Shown here: positions 18,613 to 27,289 of the stretch, piece by piece
How the letters are laid out: the number at the start of each line of letters is the position of its first letter
Position numbering within the stretch: the first letter of the stretch is position 1
From: Bacteroidales bacterium
Lineage (GTDB): Bacteria > Bacteroidota > Bacteroidia > Bacteroidales > Paludibacteraceae
Reading direction: 5' to 3'
Assembly (NCBI GenBank): GCA_900769555.1
Contig: CAAGHA010000043.1
Coordinates: forward strand, 62,001-126,000
Length of the DNA: 64,000 bases
Made by a program: the position numbers and the translations under genes
The notes under the pieces: model-generated
The model's database searches: none
Told to the model about the DNA's origin: nothing
The model's input: the letters and a program-made list of their open reading frames with translations, nothing else

Positions 18613-19983
18613 ATGGGAACATTTAATGAATACAACCATTTTTTCTTTATCGGAGTTGCCGGTACTGGAATGAGTGCAATTGCTCAGTACTTACGAGGAA
18701 TCGGGAAAGAGGTTTCCGGTAGCGACCGCTTGTTTGCAGAAGAAAAGATGAATATTCAAACCCAATTAGAAGATTTAGGTATCAAATGCTATAATCAAGA
18801 TGGAAGCGGCATCGATGAAAGTATTGATGTTGTAGTTATTTCTACAGCTATTGAGGATTCAAACATTGAATTAATAAAAGCAAGAGAACTAAATATTAAA
18901 GTTATTAAAAGATCTGAACTTTTAGCTTCGATATCAAAAACCAAAAGAACAATCTCAGTGGGAGGTACATCCGGAAAATCTACTACAACAGCTATGATTT
19001 TCCACATCCTTAATCAATGTGGCAAATCGCCTTCACTAATGAGTGGTGCAGGTTTAACTGCTCTGCAGAAACAGGGGCTAATAGGGAATGCTTACAATGG
19101 GAAAAGTGATTGGTTGGTGATTGAAGCTGATGAGTCTGATGGTTCAATTGTTAACTATATTTCTGAAATTGCAGTTCTGCTAAACATCGACAGAGATCAT
19201 AAAGAATTTTCTGAGCTAACCGAGTTATTCTACACATTTAGAGCTAATACCACAAAAACGTTTATTGTCAATCAAAGTCATGCAATGACTAAAAAACTAT
19301 CAATTGATCCTTTGTACGATTTTGGTGTTGATTGCCCCGAAGCTGGTGTTAATGGTACGGATTTTAGTCAGAAAGGCTTTACCATACGTTTTAATTGCAA
19401 CGGAAATTTGGTAAATCTTTCAGCTATCGGAAAGCATAATATGGAGAATGCCTTGGCCGCGATTGCTGCATGTCATGCTGCAGGAATTGAAATTTCTGAT
19501 GGAGCAAGAGCATTATCTACTTACGAAGGGATATATAGAAGAACCCAAATTGTTGGAAAAAGCAACAATAAAATAGTGATAGATGATTTTGCCCATAACC
19601 CTGCAGAGGTGATTTGCGCCATAAAGTCTTGCCAAAACATAGGAAAGAGGGTAATAGCATGGTTTCAACCCCACGGATATGGTCCACTAAAATTCATGCA
19701 TAAGGAATTGATTCACGAAGTTTTAAAAACATTGAGAAGCAACGATTTATTTGTTCTATCAGATGTTTATTATGCAGGGGGAACGGTAACCAAAGAGGTA
19801 ACTTCTGAAATGGTTGCCAATGAATTGAAACGATTTTCTCCAAATATTCTTTACTTTGCCAACAGAGATGAATTTATCCCCTACTTAAACGAAAATAGCA
19901 AAGAGGGAGATATTATATTAACAATGGGAGCTAGAGACCCTAACCTACCCCAATTTGCTCAAAGAATCCTAGACGTAATATAA
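18613..19983 (+). CDS. MurC-like Mur ligase family protein
   Basis: 456 residues with three Mur ligase domains: an N-terminal Rossmann domain (FIGVAGTGMSAIAQYL, SGSD), a central ATPase (GGTSGKSTTTAMI near residue 117; EADESDGS; HKEFSE in place of the usual HxD), and a C-terminal domain with DDFAHNPAEV and MGARDPNLPQFA. The layout is that of UDP-N-acetylmuramate:amino-acid ligases (MurC or the recycling enzyme Mpl). The P-loop reads TSGKST where canonical MurC has THGKTT, and the gene is alone rather than in a division/cell-wall cluster, so it may be a second, recycling or specialised ligase. Family is certain, exact substrate is not. Confidence 0.85.
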   Translation: MGTFNEYNHFFFIGVAGTGMSAIAQYLRGIGKEVSGSDRLFAEEKMNIQTQLEDLGIKCYNQDGSGIDESIDVVVISTAIEDSNIELIKARELNIKVIKRSELLASISKTKRTISVGGTSGKSTTTAMIFHILNQCGKSPSLMSGAGLTALQKQGLIGNAYNGKSDWLVIEADESDGSIVNYISEIAVLLNIDRDHKEFSELTELFYTFRANTTKTFIVNQSHAMTKKLSIDPLYDFGVDCPEAGVNGTDFSQKGFTIRFNCNGNLVNLSAIGKHNMENALAAIAACHAAGIEISDGARALSTYEGIYRRTQIVGKSNNKIVIDDFAHNPAEVICAIKSCQNIGKRVIAWFQPHGYGPLKFMHKELIHEVLKTLRSNDLFVLSDVYYAGGTVTKEVTSEMVANELKRFSPNILYFANRDEFIPYLNENSKEGDIILTMGARDPNLPQFAQRILDVI

Positions 19984-20233
19984 GGTAATTAGGGAAAGAT
20001 GTGATAAGTTAAAAAATTAATTTAACCAACTTCTCGCACAACCGCACATAATTAAGTCGTTTTTTGTAAAAAAATAAAAAGAGGAAGAAACAAGAAACAA
20101 TCAAGACACATACTCTCTGAAGAGAATAGTCTCAACAAGAACCACAAGTGAAGTAAAGTAGCAATATCGTCTACTCTAAATTATGGATACTACCAACACT
20201 TATGGAGAGTACAATTTTTCTACATTCTAGCAA

Positions 20234-21547
20234 CTAATACATTCTCAAACGTTGACCAATATAAATATTGTCTGATTTTAGTTTATTCCACTTCTTAATT
20301 GTTGCTACAGAAACTTTTCTTCTTTTTGCGATACCGGACAATGTATCTCCTTTTTTCACGATATAGACACCTTTTCCTATTGCACCTTTCCCAGCTCGGT
20401 AGTATGGATCAGCTTGTGCAGGTAATACCACAACCCTATTTACATTAAATGAATCTGCCTTATACTTTAAAATAGAATCTTTCAATGTGATAAAACCATC
20501 GACATGACCCGCCGGCAAGCAAAGAGAATAAGCTGTTCCATTACCTGGAATAATATCTTTTCTATACTGAGGATTCAAACTTTGAAGGACAGCTAAATCA
20601 ACACCAAGTACTTCAGAAACTTGTGATAGATGCAAACGATCACTCAACATGATTGTATCACATATCATCGGCATTTCAATCTTGGCTGGACAAATACCAT
20701 GCTCTTTATAATAAGTCATGGCATAAGTTGCCCCTATGAACGCAGGAACATACCCCCTAGTTTCTCTTGGTAAGTAAGGATAAATAGCCCAATAATCCTT
20801 CTTACCACCTGAACGACGAATGGCCTTATTAACATTTCCCGGACCACAATTATAGGCAGCTATCACCAACGACCAATCATTATAAATATTATGCAAATCT
20901 CTTAAATAACGAACCGCAGCATTTGTAGCCTTAATAGGATCTCTTCTCTCATCAATCAAACTATTTCCAACCAAACCATAAACCTTTCCTGTTCCATACA
21001 TAAATTGCCATAATCCTGATGCTCCCGCAACGGAATAGGCTTTAGGATTAAGCGCAGACTCAATAACCGGCAAATACTTTAACTCAATAGGAAGTCCGGC
21101 AGCATCCAATGCTTGCTCAAAAATAGGAAAATAATAAGAGCCAACTCCAAGCATATACTCCATCTGCTTTCTCTTCTTAACCGTATAGAGTTCTATATAA
21201 CTTTTAACAATCGGATTATAAACCAACTCCATAATAGCAGGTATTTTCTGCAATCTCTGAATATATTGAGTATCTGTCAACTGAGGCAAAATCGAATCTG
21301 ACTTACAATCAGAAGGTAAAACAGAAGAATGAAAAACACTTAACAAGCCATCTAAATTTTTCCCAAAAGTAATCGGCATGCCATACTCCGTTAAGGAATC
21401 AGACTGAAGAGAAGTAGCAACGGAATCTAAACCTGCAACCAATGAATCACTTTCATACTCCTCAGAAGAATCATCCTGAGCAAATAAATTAAATGCAAAA
21501 CTAACAAAAATTAAAAGCAAAAAATAACGAAATCTAACTATCATCAT
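20234..21547 (-). CDS. MltD-like membrane-bound lytic transglycosylase with LysM
   Basis: 437 residues. A signal peptide (RFRYFLLLIFVSFAFNLFAQ) is followed by an acidic linker, then an SLT domain with the catalytic Glu in LPVIESALNPKAYS and the fold motifs GASGLWQFM and IAAYNCGPGNVNKAI. One C-terminal LysM peptidoglycan-binding domain (VKKGDTLSGIAKRRKVS) ends the protein; E. coli MltD has more. It cleaves peptidoglycan glycan strands in the periplasm. ATG at 21547 overlaps the TGA of the DUF5683 gene by one base (TGATG), indicating translational coupling as the last gene of the par operon. Confidence 0.93.
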   Translation of the reverse strand: MMIVRFRYFLLLIFVSFAFNLFAQDDSSEEYESDSLVAGLDSVATSLQSDSLTEYGMPITFGKNLDGLLSVFHSSVLPSDCKSDSILPQLTDTQYIQRLQKIPAIMELVYNPIVKSYIELYTVKKRKQMEYMLGVGSYYFPIFEQALDAAGLPIELKYLPVIESALNPKAYSVAGASGLWQFMYGTGKVYGLVGNSLIDERRDPIKATNAAVRYLRDLHNIYNDWSLVIAAYNCGPGNVNKAIRRSGGKKDYWAIYPYLPRETRGYVPAFIGATYAMTYYKEHGICPAKIEMPMICDTIMLSDRLHLSQVSEVLGVDLAVLQSLNPQYRKDIIPGNGTAYSLCLPAGHVDGFITLKDSILKYKADSFNVNRVVVLPAQADPYYRAGKGAIGKGVYIVKKGDTLSGIAKRRKVSVATIKKWNKLKSDNIYIGQRLRMY

Positions 21548-22311
21548 CACTTAAATTTTAAACAACATTGTACTCCGACAGAAGGACGGTAACTTGTAAT
21601 CGAATAATTCTCAAGAACCGGTTCTATGCGAAACGACAGGTCTTCTGATACCTCAAAATCATACAAATGAGCATCAACAAATGCATCTATCACACTTACA
21701 ACATATAACGCAACACTTCCAAAAATACACAAATCACGTCCCCTTCTATATCCTGTTGTTTTTGTTTTAAACTGTTTAGTGAATTTATCTTTCTCCTCTG
21801 GATTGTATTTAGGAACTAAATCTAAAAAACTATTGGTATTGGGATCTGAATCTGTAATATCAAAATAGGCATTACGATAATCGTTATACATACGACCATT
21901 CCAACCGATAAAGTAAGCAAATGTCAAGACTCCGCCATAAACAATAGGTAGTTTCCAATAACTTCTATTATAAATCTGACCCAAACCCGGGCAAACAATT
22001 GCATACCATGTAGCCTTGCGTGGATTGGGTAAAAATGGTTCTGATAATCGAGCCTTACGCTTATCTCTTCGACTCAAAGTGAGACGATTATCAAAGTCTT
22101 CTCCAACCAACTTATCATTCGTAAATACCGTATCCACCACTACCGACATAACAACAGAATCCGAAGCCAAGTTCGACTCTTCAGCAGTCGCAACCGAAAC
22201 CTCCTGAACAAAAGAAACTGAATCGCTCAAATTTACTTGGTTGGCAAACGTCTCAAATGAAAAGGTGGATAGAAACAATAAAAACAATATTTTCAGACCT
22301 TTTTTCAACAC
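21547..22311 (-). CDS. DUF5683 domain membrane protein
   Basis: 254 residues with an N-terminal signal segment (LKKGLKILFLLFLSTFSFETFA) and the DUF5683 core: PRKATWYAIVCPGLGQIYN, SYWKLPIVYGG and a second hydrophobic segment near GRDLCIFGSVALYVVSVIDAF. Function is unknown, but the gene is regularly found between parB and a lytic transglycosylase in Bacteroidota. The start is GTG, two bases after the parB stop codon; no closer ATG would retain the signal peptide. Confidence 0.85.
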   Translation of the reverse strand: MLKKGLKILFLLFLSTFSFETFANQVNLSDSVSFVQEVSVATAEESNLASDSVVMSVVVDTVFTNDKLVGEDFDNRLTLSRRDKRKARLSEPFLPNPRKATWYAIVCPGLGQIYNRSYWKLPIVYGGVLTFAYFIGWNGRMYNDYRNAYFDITDSDPNTNSFLDLVPKYNPEEKDKFTKQFKTKTTGYRRGRDLCIFGSVALYVVSVIDAFVDAHLYDFEVSEDLSFRIEPVLENYSITSYRPSVGVQCCLKFK

Positions 22312-22313
22312 CT

Positions 22314-23198
22314 CTATTGATTTTGGATCGAATCAAAAAACTCGAGAATTTTCAAAAACTCATCATCATTTTTGAACGAAATTGTGATTTTGCCTTTTCC
22401 TTTCGCATCACAAGAAAGATCCACTTTTGAAGAAAACAACTCAGACAATTTTGTTTTTAACTCTGAATATTCCTCCTTTAAATCGGCTTGAGAACTTTTT
22501 ATCTTAGGCTTTTTCTCAACCCCAAGATTGCGCACCAACTCCTCTACCTTACGAACAGACAAACCTTCTGAAATAATTTGAGAAAATATATTCAATTGTG
22601 CAACAGGATCATCAACTCCCACCAACGCACGAGCATGCCCCATGTCAATCTTCTTATCCTTAATCGCCATCTGAATCTCGGCCGGTAAACGAAGCAAACG
22701 CAAATAATTAGTAACGGTAGCTCGTTTTTTCCCGATACGCTCACTCAATTGTTCTTGCGTATAGTTACACTTCTGCATCAAATTTTGACAAGAAAGAGCA
22801 ATTTCAATCGCATTCAAATCTTCGCGCTGAATATTCTCTACCAATGCCATCTCCATCATCAACTCATCATTCACCTCGCGAACATAAGCTGGAATCGTTG
22901 CTTTATTAGCCAATTTTGAAGCTCTAAAACGACGCTCACCGGCAATAATCATATATTTACCGTTTGCTAATTTCTTTAATGAAATAGGTTGAATTACTCC
23001 AACTTGACGAATAGACTCTGCCAACTCTTCCAATGATTCTTCATCAAAATCCCTTCGGGGTTGATCTAAATTTGCTTCAATTTCCTCAATAGAAATTTCA
23101 TTGATAGAACTCGCTCCATCAAGAGTTATATCTTCATCACCACCGGACAACAATGCACCCAATCCTCGACCTAAGCCGCCACTTTTTTTCACTGCCAT
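22314..23198 (-). CDS. parB: Chromosome-partitioning protein ParB
   Basis: 294 residues. It has the N-terminal segment GLGRGLGALLSG, the ParB/CTPase core (IQPISLKKLANGKYMIIAGERRFRA), the helix-turn-helix TQEQLSERIGKKRATVTNYL and a C-terminal dimerisation region. It binds parS sites near the origin and loads condensin together with ParA. It lies 14 bases downstream of parA. I did not find a convincing parS palindrome in the window. Confidence 0.96.
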   Translation of the reverse strand: MAVKKSGGLGRGLGALLSGGDEDITLDGASSINEISIEEIEANLDQPRRDFDEESLEELAESIRQVGVIQPISLKKLANGKYMIIAGERRFRASKLANKATIPAYVREVNDELMMEMALVENIQREDLNAIEIALSCQNLMQKCNYTQEQLSERIGKKRATVTNYLRLLRLPAEIQMAIKDKKIDMGHARALVGVDDPVAQLNIFSQIISEGLSVRKVEELVRNLGVEKKPKIKSSQADLKEEYSELKTKLSELFSSKVDLSCDAKGKGKITISFKNDDEFLKILEFFDSIQNQ

Positions 23199-23212
23199 CT
23201 TTATGCTTCTAT

Positions 23213-23986
23213 TTAATTTTCGACTTCATTTTTATCCAAAAACTCCTTTGCCAATTGCATATAACAAAGAGCACCTTTTGATTCTGCATCATACATAACA
23301 ACCGGAAGGTGAAAACTTGGAGCTTCACTCAATTTAATATTGCGTTGTATAATTGTTTCAAACACCATATCCTTAAAGTTTGAACGAACGTCTTCTACCA
23401 CTTGATTATTCAAACGTGTTCTAGAATCGTACATCGTTAATAAAAATCCTTCTATTTCCAACGATGGATTTAACTTACTCTTTACCAACTTTATTGTACT
23501 CAACAATTGAGCAATTCCTTCCAATGCATAATATTCACACTGAACAGGAATAATCGTTGAATCTGTTGCAGTTAAAGCATTCAATGTAATAAGTCCTAAC
23601 GACGGTGAACAATCTATGAGTATATAATCATATTCATCTCGCAATTGTTCTAACACATTCTTCATAAACATCTCTCGATTCTCCAACTCAACCATCTCAA
23701 CTTCTGCACCAACCAAGTTTACATGAGAAGGAATTACCTTCAAATTTTCTAAATCGGTGTCACATATAGCTTCATGTGGATCAATATCTCCTACCAAACA
23801 CTCATAGATCGTATTCTTTACCTTACGAACATCAATACCCAATCCGGATGAGGCATTTGCCTGCGGATCTGCATCTACTATAAGCACTTTTTTTTCTAAG
23901 ACAGCCAATGAAGCTGCAAGATTTACGGTAGTAGTAGTCTTTCCTACTCCACCTTTCTGATTTGCTATTGATACAATCTTTCCCAT
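23213..23986 (-). CDS. parA: Chromosome-partitioning ATPase ParA (Soj)
   Basis: 257 residues starting with the deviant Walker A motif ANQKGGVGKTTTTVNLAASLA, followed by VDADPQANASSGLG and the Walker B region YILIDCSPSLGL. This is the standard chromosomal ParA/Soj. It is the first gene of the four-gene operon parA-parB-DUF5683-transglycosylase. Confidence 0.97.
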   Translation of the reverse strand: MGKIVSIANQKGGVGKTTTTVNLAASLAVLEKKVLIVDADPQANASSGLGIDVRKVKNTIYECLVGDIDPHEAICDTDLENLKVIPSHVNLVGAEVEMVELENREMFMKNVLEQLRDEYDYILIDCSPSLGLITLNALTATDSTIIPVQCEYYALEGIAQLLSTIKLVKSKLNPSLEIEGFLLTMYDSRTRLNNQVVEDVRSNFKDMVFETIIQRNIKLSEAPSFHLPVVMYDAESKGALCYMQLAKEFLDKNEVEN

Positions 23987-24010
23987 AAAGACATAATTTT
24001 TATCACCCTA

Positions 24011-24018
24011 CAAATATA
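24011..24018 (-). promoter_or_regulatory. -7 promoter element of the par operon
   Basis: TATATTTG on the minus strand, 24 bases before the parA ATG, matches TAnnTTTG. Confidence 0.65.
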
Positions 24019-24258
24019 AGTATTTTTTTACATCAATGAAAATCTATGTTGATTATATCCCTTAAATATCTTAAATAAATAACTGAATGACACTAAGATA
24101 GAAAGTTTTTAATAATTTATTAACAACCATCAGAAACTATTGTTGAGTTCTAAGTCAATATAAAGCTTATACTTCAACTAAATTCATTGATTAAAGTAAA
24201 TTTAGAATAATTTCTCAAATAATTTATCGAACTGTAGTTAAAACAAAGCAGTTTTTAT

Positions 24259-24266
24259 TAAATTTG
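24259..24266 (+). promoter_or_regulatory. -7 promoter element of valS
   Basis: TAAATTTG ends 39 bases before the valS ATG. It overlaps an upstream in-frame TTG, which argues that translation starts at the ATG at 24306 rather than at that TTG. Confidence 0.65.
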
Positions 24267-24305
24267 CGGATAATTTATAAAAAAAACTATAACGCATTAT
24301 ATTTC

Positions 24306-26975
24306 ATGGAAGAATTAGCAAATAAGTACAACCCGACAGAGGTTGAGTCTAAGTGGTATGAGTATTGGTTAAAAAATGGATTTTTCAAGTCTAAACCAGA
24401 TGGACGTGAACCTTATACCGTCGTCATTCCGCCACCAAATGTTACTGGTGTTCTTCACATGGGACATATGCTTAACAATACAATCCAAGACATTTTGGTG
24501 CGTCGTGCTCGAATGATGGGCAAAAATGCTTGTTGGGTTCCGGGTACAGACCATGCGTCAATCGCTACAGAAGCAAAGGTGGTTAATAAATTGGCACAAG
24601 AGGGGATTAAAAAGAGTGATTTGACTCGTGAGCAATTTTTGGAACATGCTTGGGAATGGACGCATAAACATGGTGGTATCATTTTGGAGCAATTAAAGAA
24701 ATTGGGGGCTTCTTGTGATTGGGATCGCACCGGTTTCACTATGGATAAAACTCGTAGCGAAAGTGTTATTAAAGTTTTTTGTGATTTATACAAAAAAGGA
24801 CTTATATACAGAGGTGTAAGAATGGTCAATTGGGATCCTCAAGCGCTTACAGCTCTTTCAGACGAGGAGGTTATTTACAAAGAGGAAAATAGCAAATTAT
24901 TTTACTTAAAATATTACGTAGTTGATGATTCTTCTGAACCGGGTAAAGAGGGGGAAGTTATACACGAAGATGCCAAAGGTCGTTATGCCGTAGTTGCTAC
25001 TACTCGTCCTGAAACAATTATGGGAGACACTGCAATGTGCATCAACCCTAATGACCCTAAAAATCAATGGCTAAAAGGAAAAAAGGTTATTGTTCCTATC
25101 GTAAATCGCGTTATTCCGGTCATTGAAGATGATTATGTTGATGTCGAATTTGGTACCGGTTGCTTGAAAGTAACACCTGCTCACGACGTGAATGACTATA
25201 TGTTGGGAGAAAAATATAACCTTCAAACTATAGATATTTTCAATGACAATGGAACTCTTAGCGAAGCTGCTGGTATTTACATCGGGAAAGATCGTTTTGA
25301 GGTTCGAAAAGAGATTGAAAAAGATTTGCAAGATGCGAACTTATTGGAAAAAGTTGAAGCTTATACCAACAAAGTGGGATACTCTGAAAGAACTCACGTC
25401 GTAATCGAACCTAAATTATCTATGCAATGGTTCTTGAAAATGGAGCATTTGGCCAAAATAGCTCTTGAACCGGTTATGAAAGATGAACTAAAGTTCTACC
25501 CAGCTAAATATAAAAACACCTATCGTAATTGGTTGGAAAACATCAAAGATTGGTGCATTAGCCGTCAATTATGGTGGGGACACCGCATACCGGCTTACTT
25601 CTTACCTGAAGGTGGCTTTGTTGTGGCTGAGACTGAGGATGAAGCAGTGAAATTGGCGCAAGAAAAAAGTGGAAATTCATCTCTTACCATAAATGACCTA
25701 AGACAAGATGAAGATTGCTTGGACACTTGGTTCTCTTCTTGGCTATGGCCTATTTCTTTATTTGATGGAATAAACAATCCTGGTAATGAAGAGATTAAAT
25801 ATTACTACCCTACCAGCGTATTGGTTACCGGCCCGGATATTATCTTCTTCTGGGTTGCCAGAATGATTATGTCCGGCTACGAATATGAAGGAGATATGCC
25901 ATTTAAAAATGTATATTTCACAGGTATTGTGCGAGATAAAATCGGACGTAAAATGTCTAAATCATTAGGTAACTCTCCTGATCCATTGGAACTTATCGAG
26001 AAATTTGGTGCCGATGGCGTTCGTATGGGAATGATGTTATCTGCTCCTGCAGGAAATGATATATTATTTGATGAAGCTCTTTGCGAACAAGGAAGAAACT
26101 TTAACAACAAAATTTGGAATGCATTCCGTTTGGTAAAAGGTTGGAGTGTAGACAAATCTTTAGAACAAAGCCAATCTTCTAAAATTGCTACAGAGTGGTT
26201 CCAAGAACAACTAAATAAAACGATTGCAGAAATTAATGATTGCTTCGAAAAATATAGAATTAGTGAAGCATTAATGGCTGTATATAAGTTATTCTGGGAT
26301 GAGTTCTCTTCTTGGTATTTGGAGATGGTTAAACCAGCCTATCAACAACCGATAGACGAAAAGACATACAATCAAACATTAGATTTCTTCGAAACTCTAT
26401 TGAAATTGTTGCATCCTTTCATGCCGTTTATTACGGAAGAGTTGTACCAAAATATTAAAGAGCGTAGCGAAAAAGACAGCATAATGGTGAGCTTGCTTCC
26501 TACTGGAAAAGAAATTAAAGATATTTTGATTACCAAAATGGAAACAACTAAAAATATCATTGCCGGTATTCGTAATATTCGCGCAGAAAAAGGTATTTCT
26601 CCACGCGAAACTTTTGATATGTTCTTCAAAGGTGATTTCGATGAATCCAACAATGCTGTTATCATGAAATTGGCAAATATCAATACGATTGCAGCATACA
26701 ACGGAAACAATGACAATTGTGTTTCATTCATTGTGGGAACAACAGAAATTTCAATTCCATTGGGTAACAATATCAATGCAGAAGAAGAAATTGCTAAAAT
26801 GGAGAACGAAATCAAATATTTAGAAGGTTTCTTAGTTTCTGTTGAGAAAAAATTGAGCAACGAAAAATTTGTTGCTAATGCAAAACCTGAAGTGGTTGAA
26901 AATGAGCGTAAAAAGAAGGCGGATGCAGAAAGTAAGATAGCGACATTGAAAGCAAATATCGCTTCGCTGAAATAG
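24306..26975 (+). CDS. valS: Valyl-tRNA synthetase
   Basis: 889 residues, class I synthetase of the normal ValRS length. The HIGH-type motif is [15 protein letters not shown] near residue 50 and the KMSKS motif is [15 protein letters not shown] near residue 547. Between them lies the editing domain ([24 protein letters not shown]). After the anticodon-binding domain there is the C-terminal coiled coil ([21 protein letters not shown]) characteristic of ValRS. It charges tRNA-Val in the cytosol. Confidence 0.97.
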   Translation: MEELANKYNPTEVESKWYEYWLKNGFFKSKPDGREPYTVVIPPPNVTGVLHMGHMLNNTIQDILVRRARMMGKNACWVPGTDHASIATEAKVVNKLAQEGIKKSDLTREQFLEHAWEWTHKHGGIILEQLKKLGASCDWDRTGFTMDKTRSESVIKVFCDLYKKGLIYRGVRMVNWDPQALTALSDEEVIYKEENSKLFYLKYYVVDDSSEPGKEGEVIHEDAKGRYAVVATTRPETIMGDTAMCINPNDPKNQWLKGKKVIVPIVNRVIPVIEDDYVDVEFGTGCLKVTPAHDVNDYMLGEKYNLQTIDIFNDNGTLSEAAGIYIGKDRFEVRKEIEKDLQDANLLEKVEAYTNKVGYSERTHVVIEPKLSMQWFLKMEHLAKIALEPVMKDELKFYPAKYKNTYRNWLENIKDWCISRQLWWGHRIPAYFLPEGGFVVAETEDEAVKLAQEKSGNSSLTINDLRQDEDCLDTWFSSWLWPISLFDGINNPGNEEIKYYYPTSVLVTGPDIIFFWVARMIMSGYEYEGDMPFKNVYFTGIVRDKIGRKMSKSLGNSPDPLELIEKFGADGVRMGMMLSAPAGNDILFDEALCEQGRNFNNKIWNAFRLVKGWSVDKSLEQSQSSKIATEWFQEQLNKTIAEINDCFEKYRISEALMAVYKLFWDEFSSWYLEMVKPAYQQPIDEKTYNQTLDFFETLLKLLHPFMPFITEELYQNIKERSEKDSIMVSLLPTGKEIKDILITKMETTKNIIAGIRNIRAEKGISPRETFDMFFKGDFDESNNAVIMKLANINTIAAYNGNNDNCVSFIVGTTEISIPLGNNINAEEEIAKMENEIKYLEGFLVSVEKKLSNEKFVANAKPEVVENERKKKADAESKIATLKANIASLK

Positions 26976-27017
26976 ATTTCTTCAACCTTATTGAAAACAT
27001 TACAAAACATAATAAAG

Positions 27018-27054
27018 AAGTGTGCAAATTAAATAATTCTTGTTTGCACACTTT
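27018..27054 (+). terminator. Terminator of valS
   Basis: An 11-bp stem (27018-27028 with 27043-27053, AAGTGTGCAAA arm) about 40 bases past the valS stop codon. The tail is T/C-rich rather than a pure T-run. Confidence 0.75.
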
Positions 27055-27289
27055 CTTCAAAAAACATCCCCCAATAATTAAGATAATTTCTATAAATTAA
27101 ATTATTACAAATTTGAAAGATATTTGAGTTATTTTGTTTATATTTGAGTTGGAACGATGCGAGTTTAGTAACGGAACAAATGTAAGCAAGATAGTTTGAA
27201 TAGATTCAAAAGTAACCGAAACTGAAAGAGAATCATAAAATAATAGACAAGAAATCTTAATTTATAGAAGAAGTTGTCTAAAGTTAAAC
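27055..27289. other. Intergenic boundary between valS and the HerA-NurA operon
   Basis: No gene is visible. It holds TTCTATAAATTA at 27088-27099 and its reverse complement at 27258-27269, part of a dispersed intergenic motif, and a plus-strand TATATTTG at 27139-27146 with no gene behind it. This is the point where base composition changes toward the GC-richer operon, so it may mark the edge of transferred DNA. Confidence 0.35.

Noticed and set aside
22314..24018. parS site near parAB
   Set aside because: I looked for a GTTTCAC/GTGAAAC-type palindrome and saw none.
24264..24305. Upstream TTG start for valS
   Set aside because: The TTG is part of the TAAATTTG promoter element, so it would not be transcribed.
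26372..27010. 212-codon minus-strand frame opposite the 3' part of valS
   Set aside because: Shadow of the valS coiled-coil region; hydrophobic only because it mirrors charged codons.
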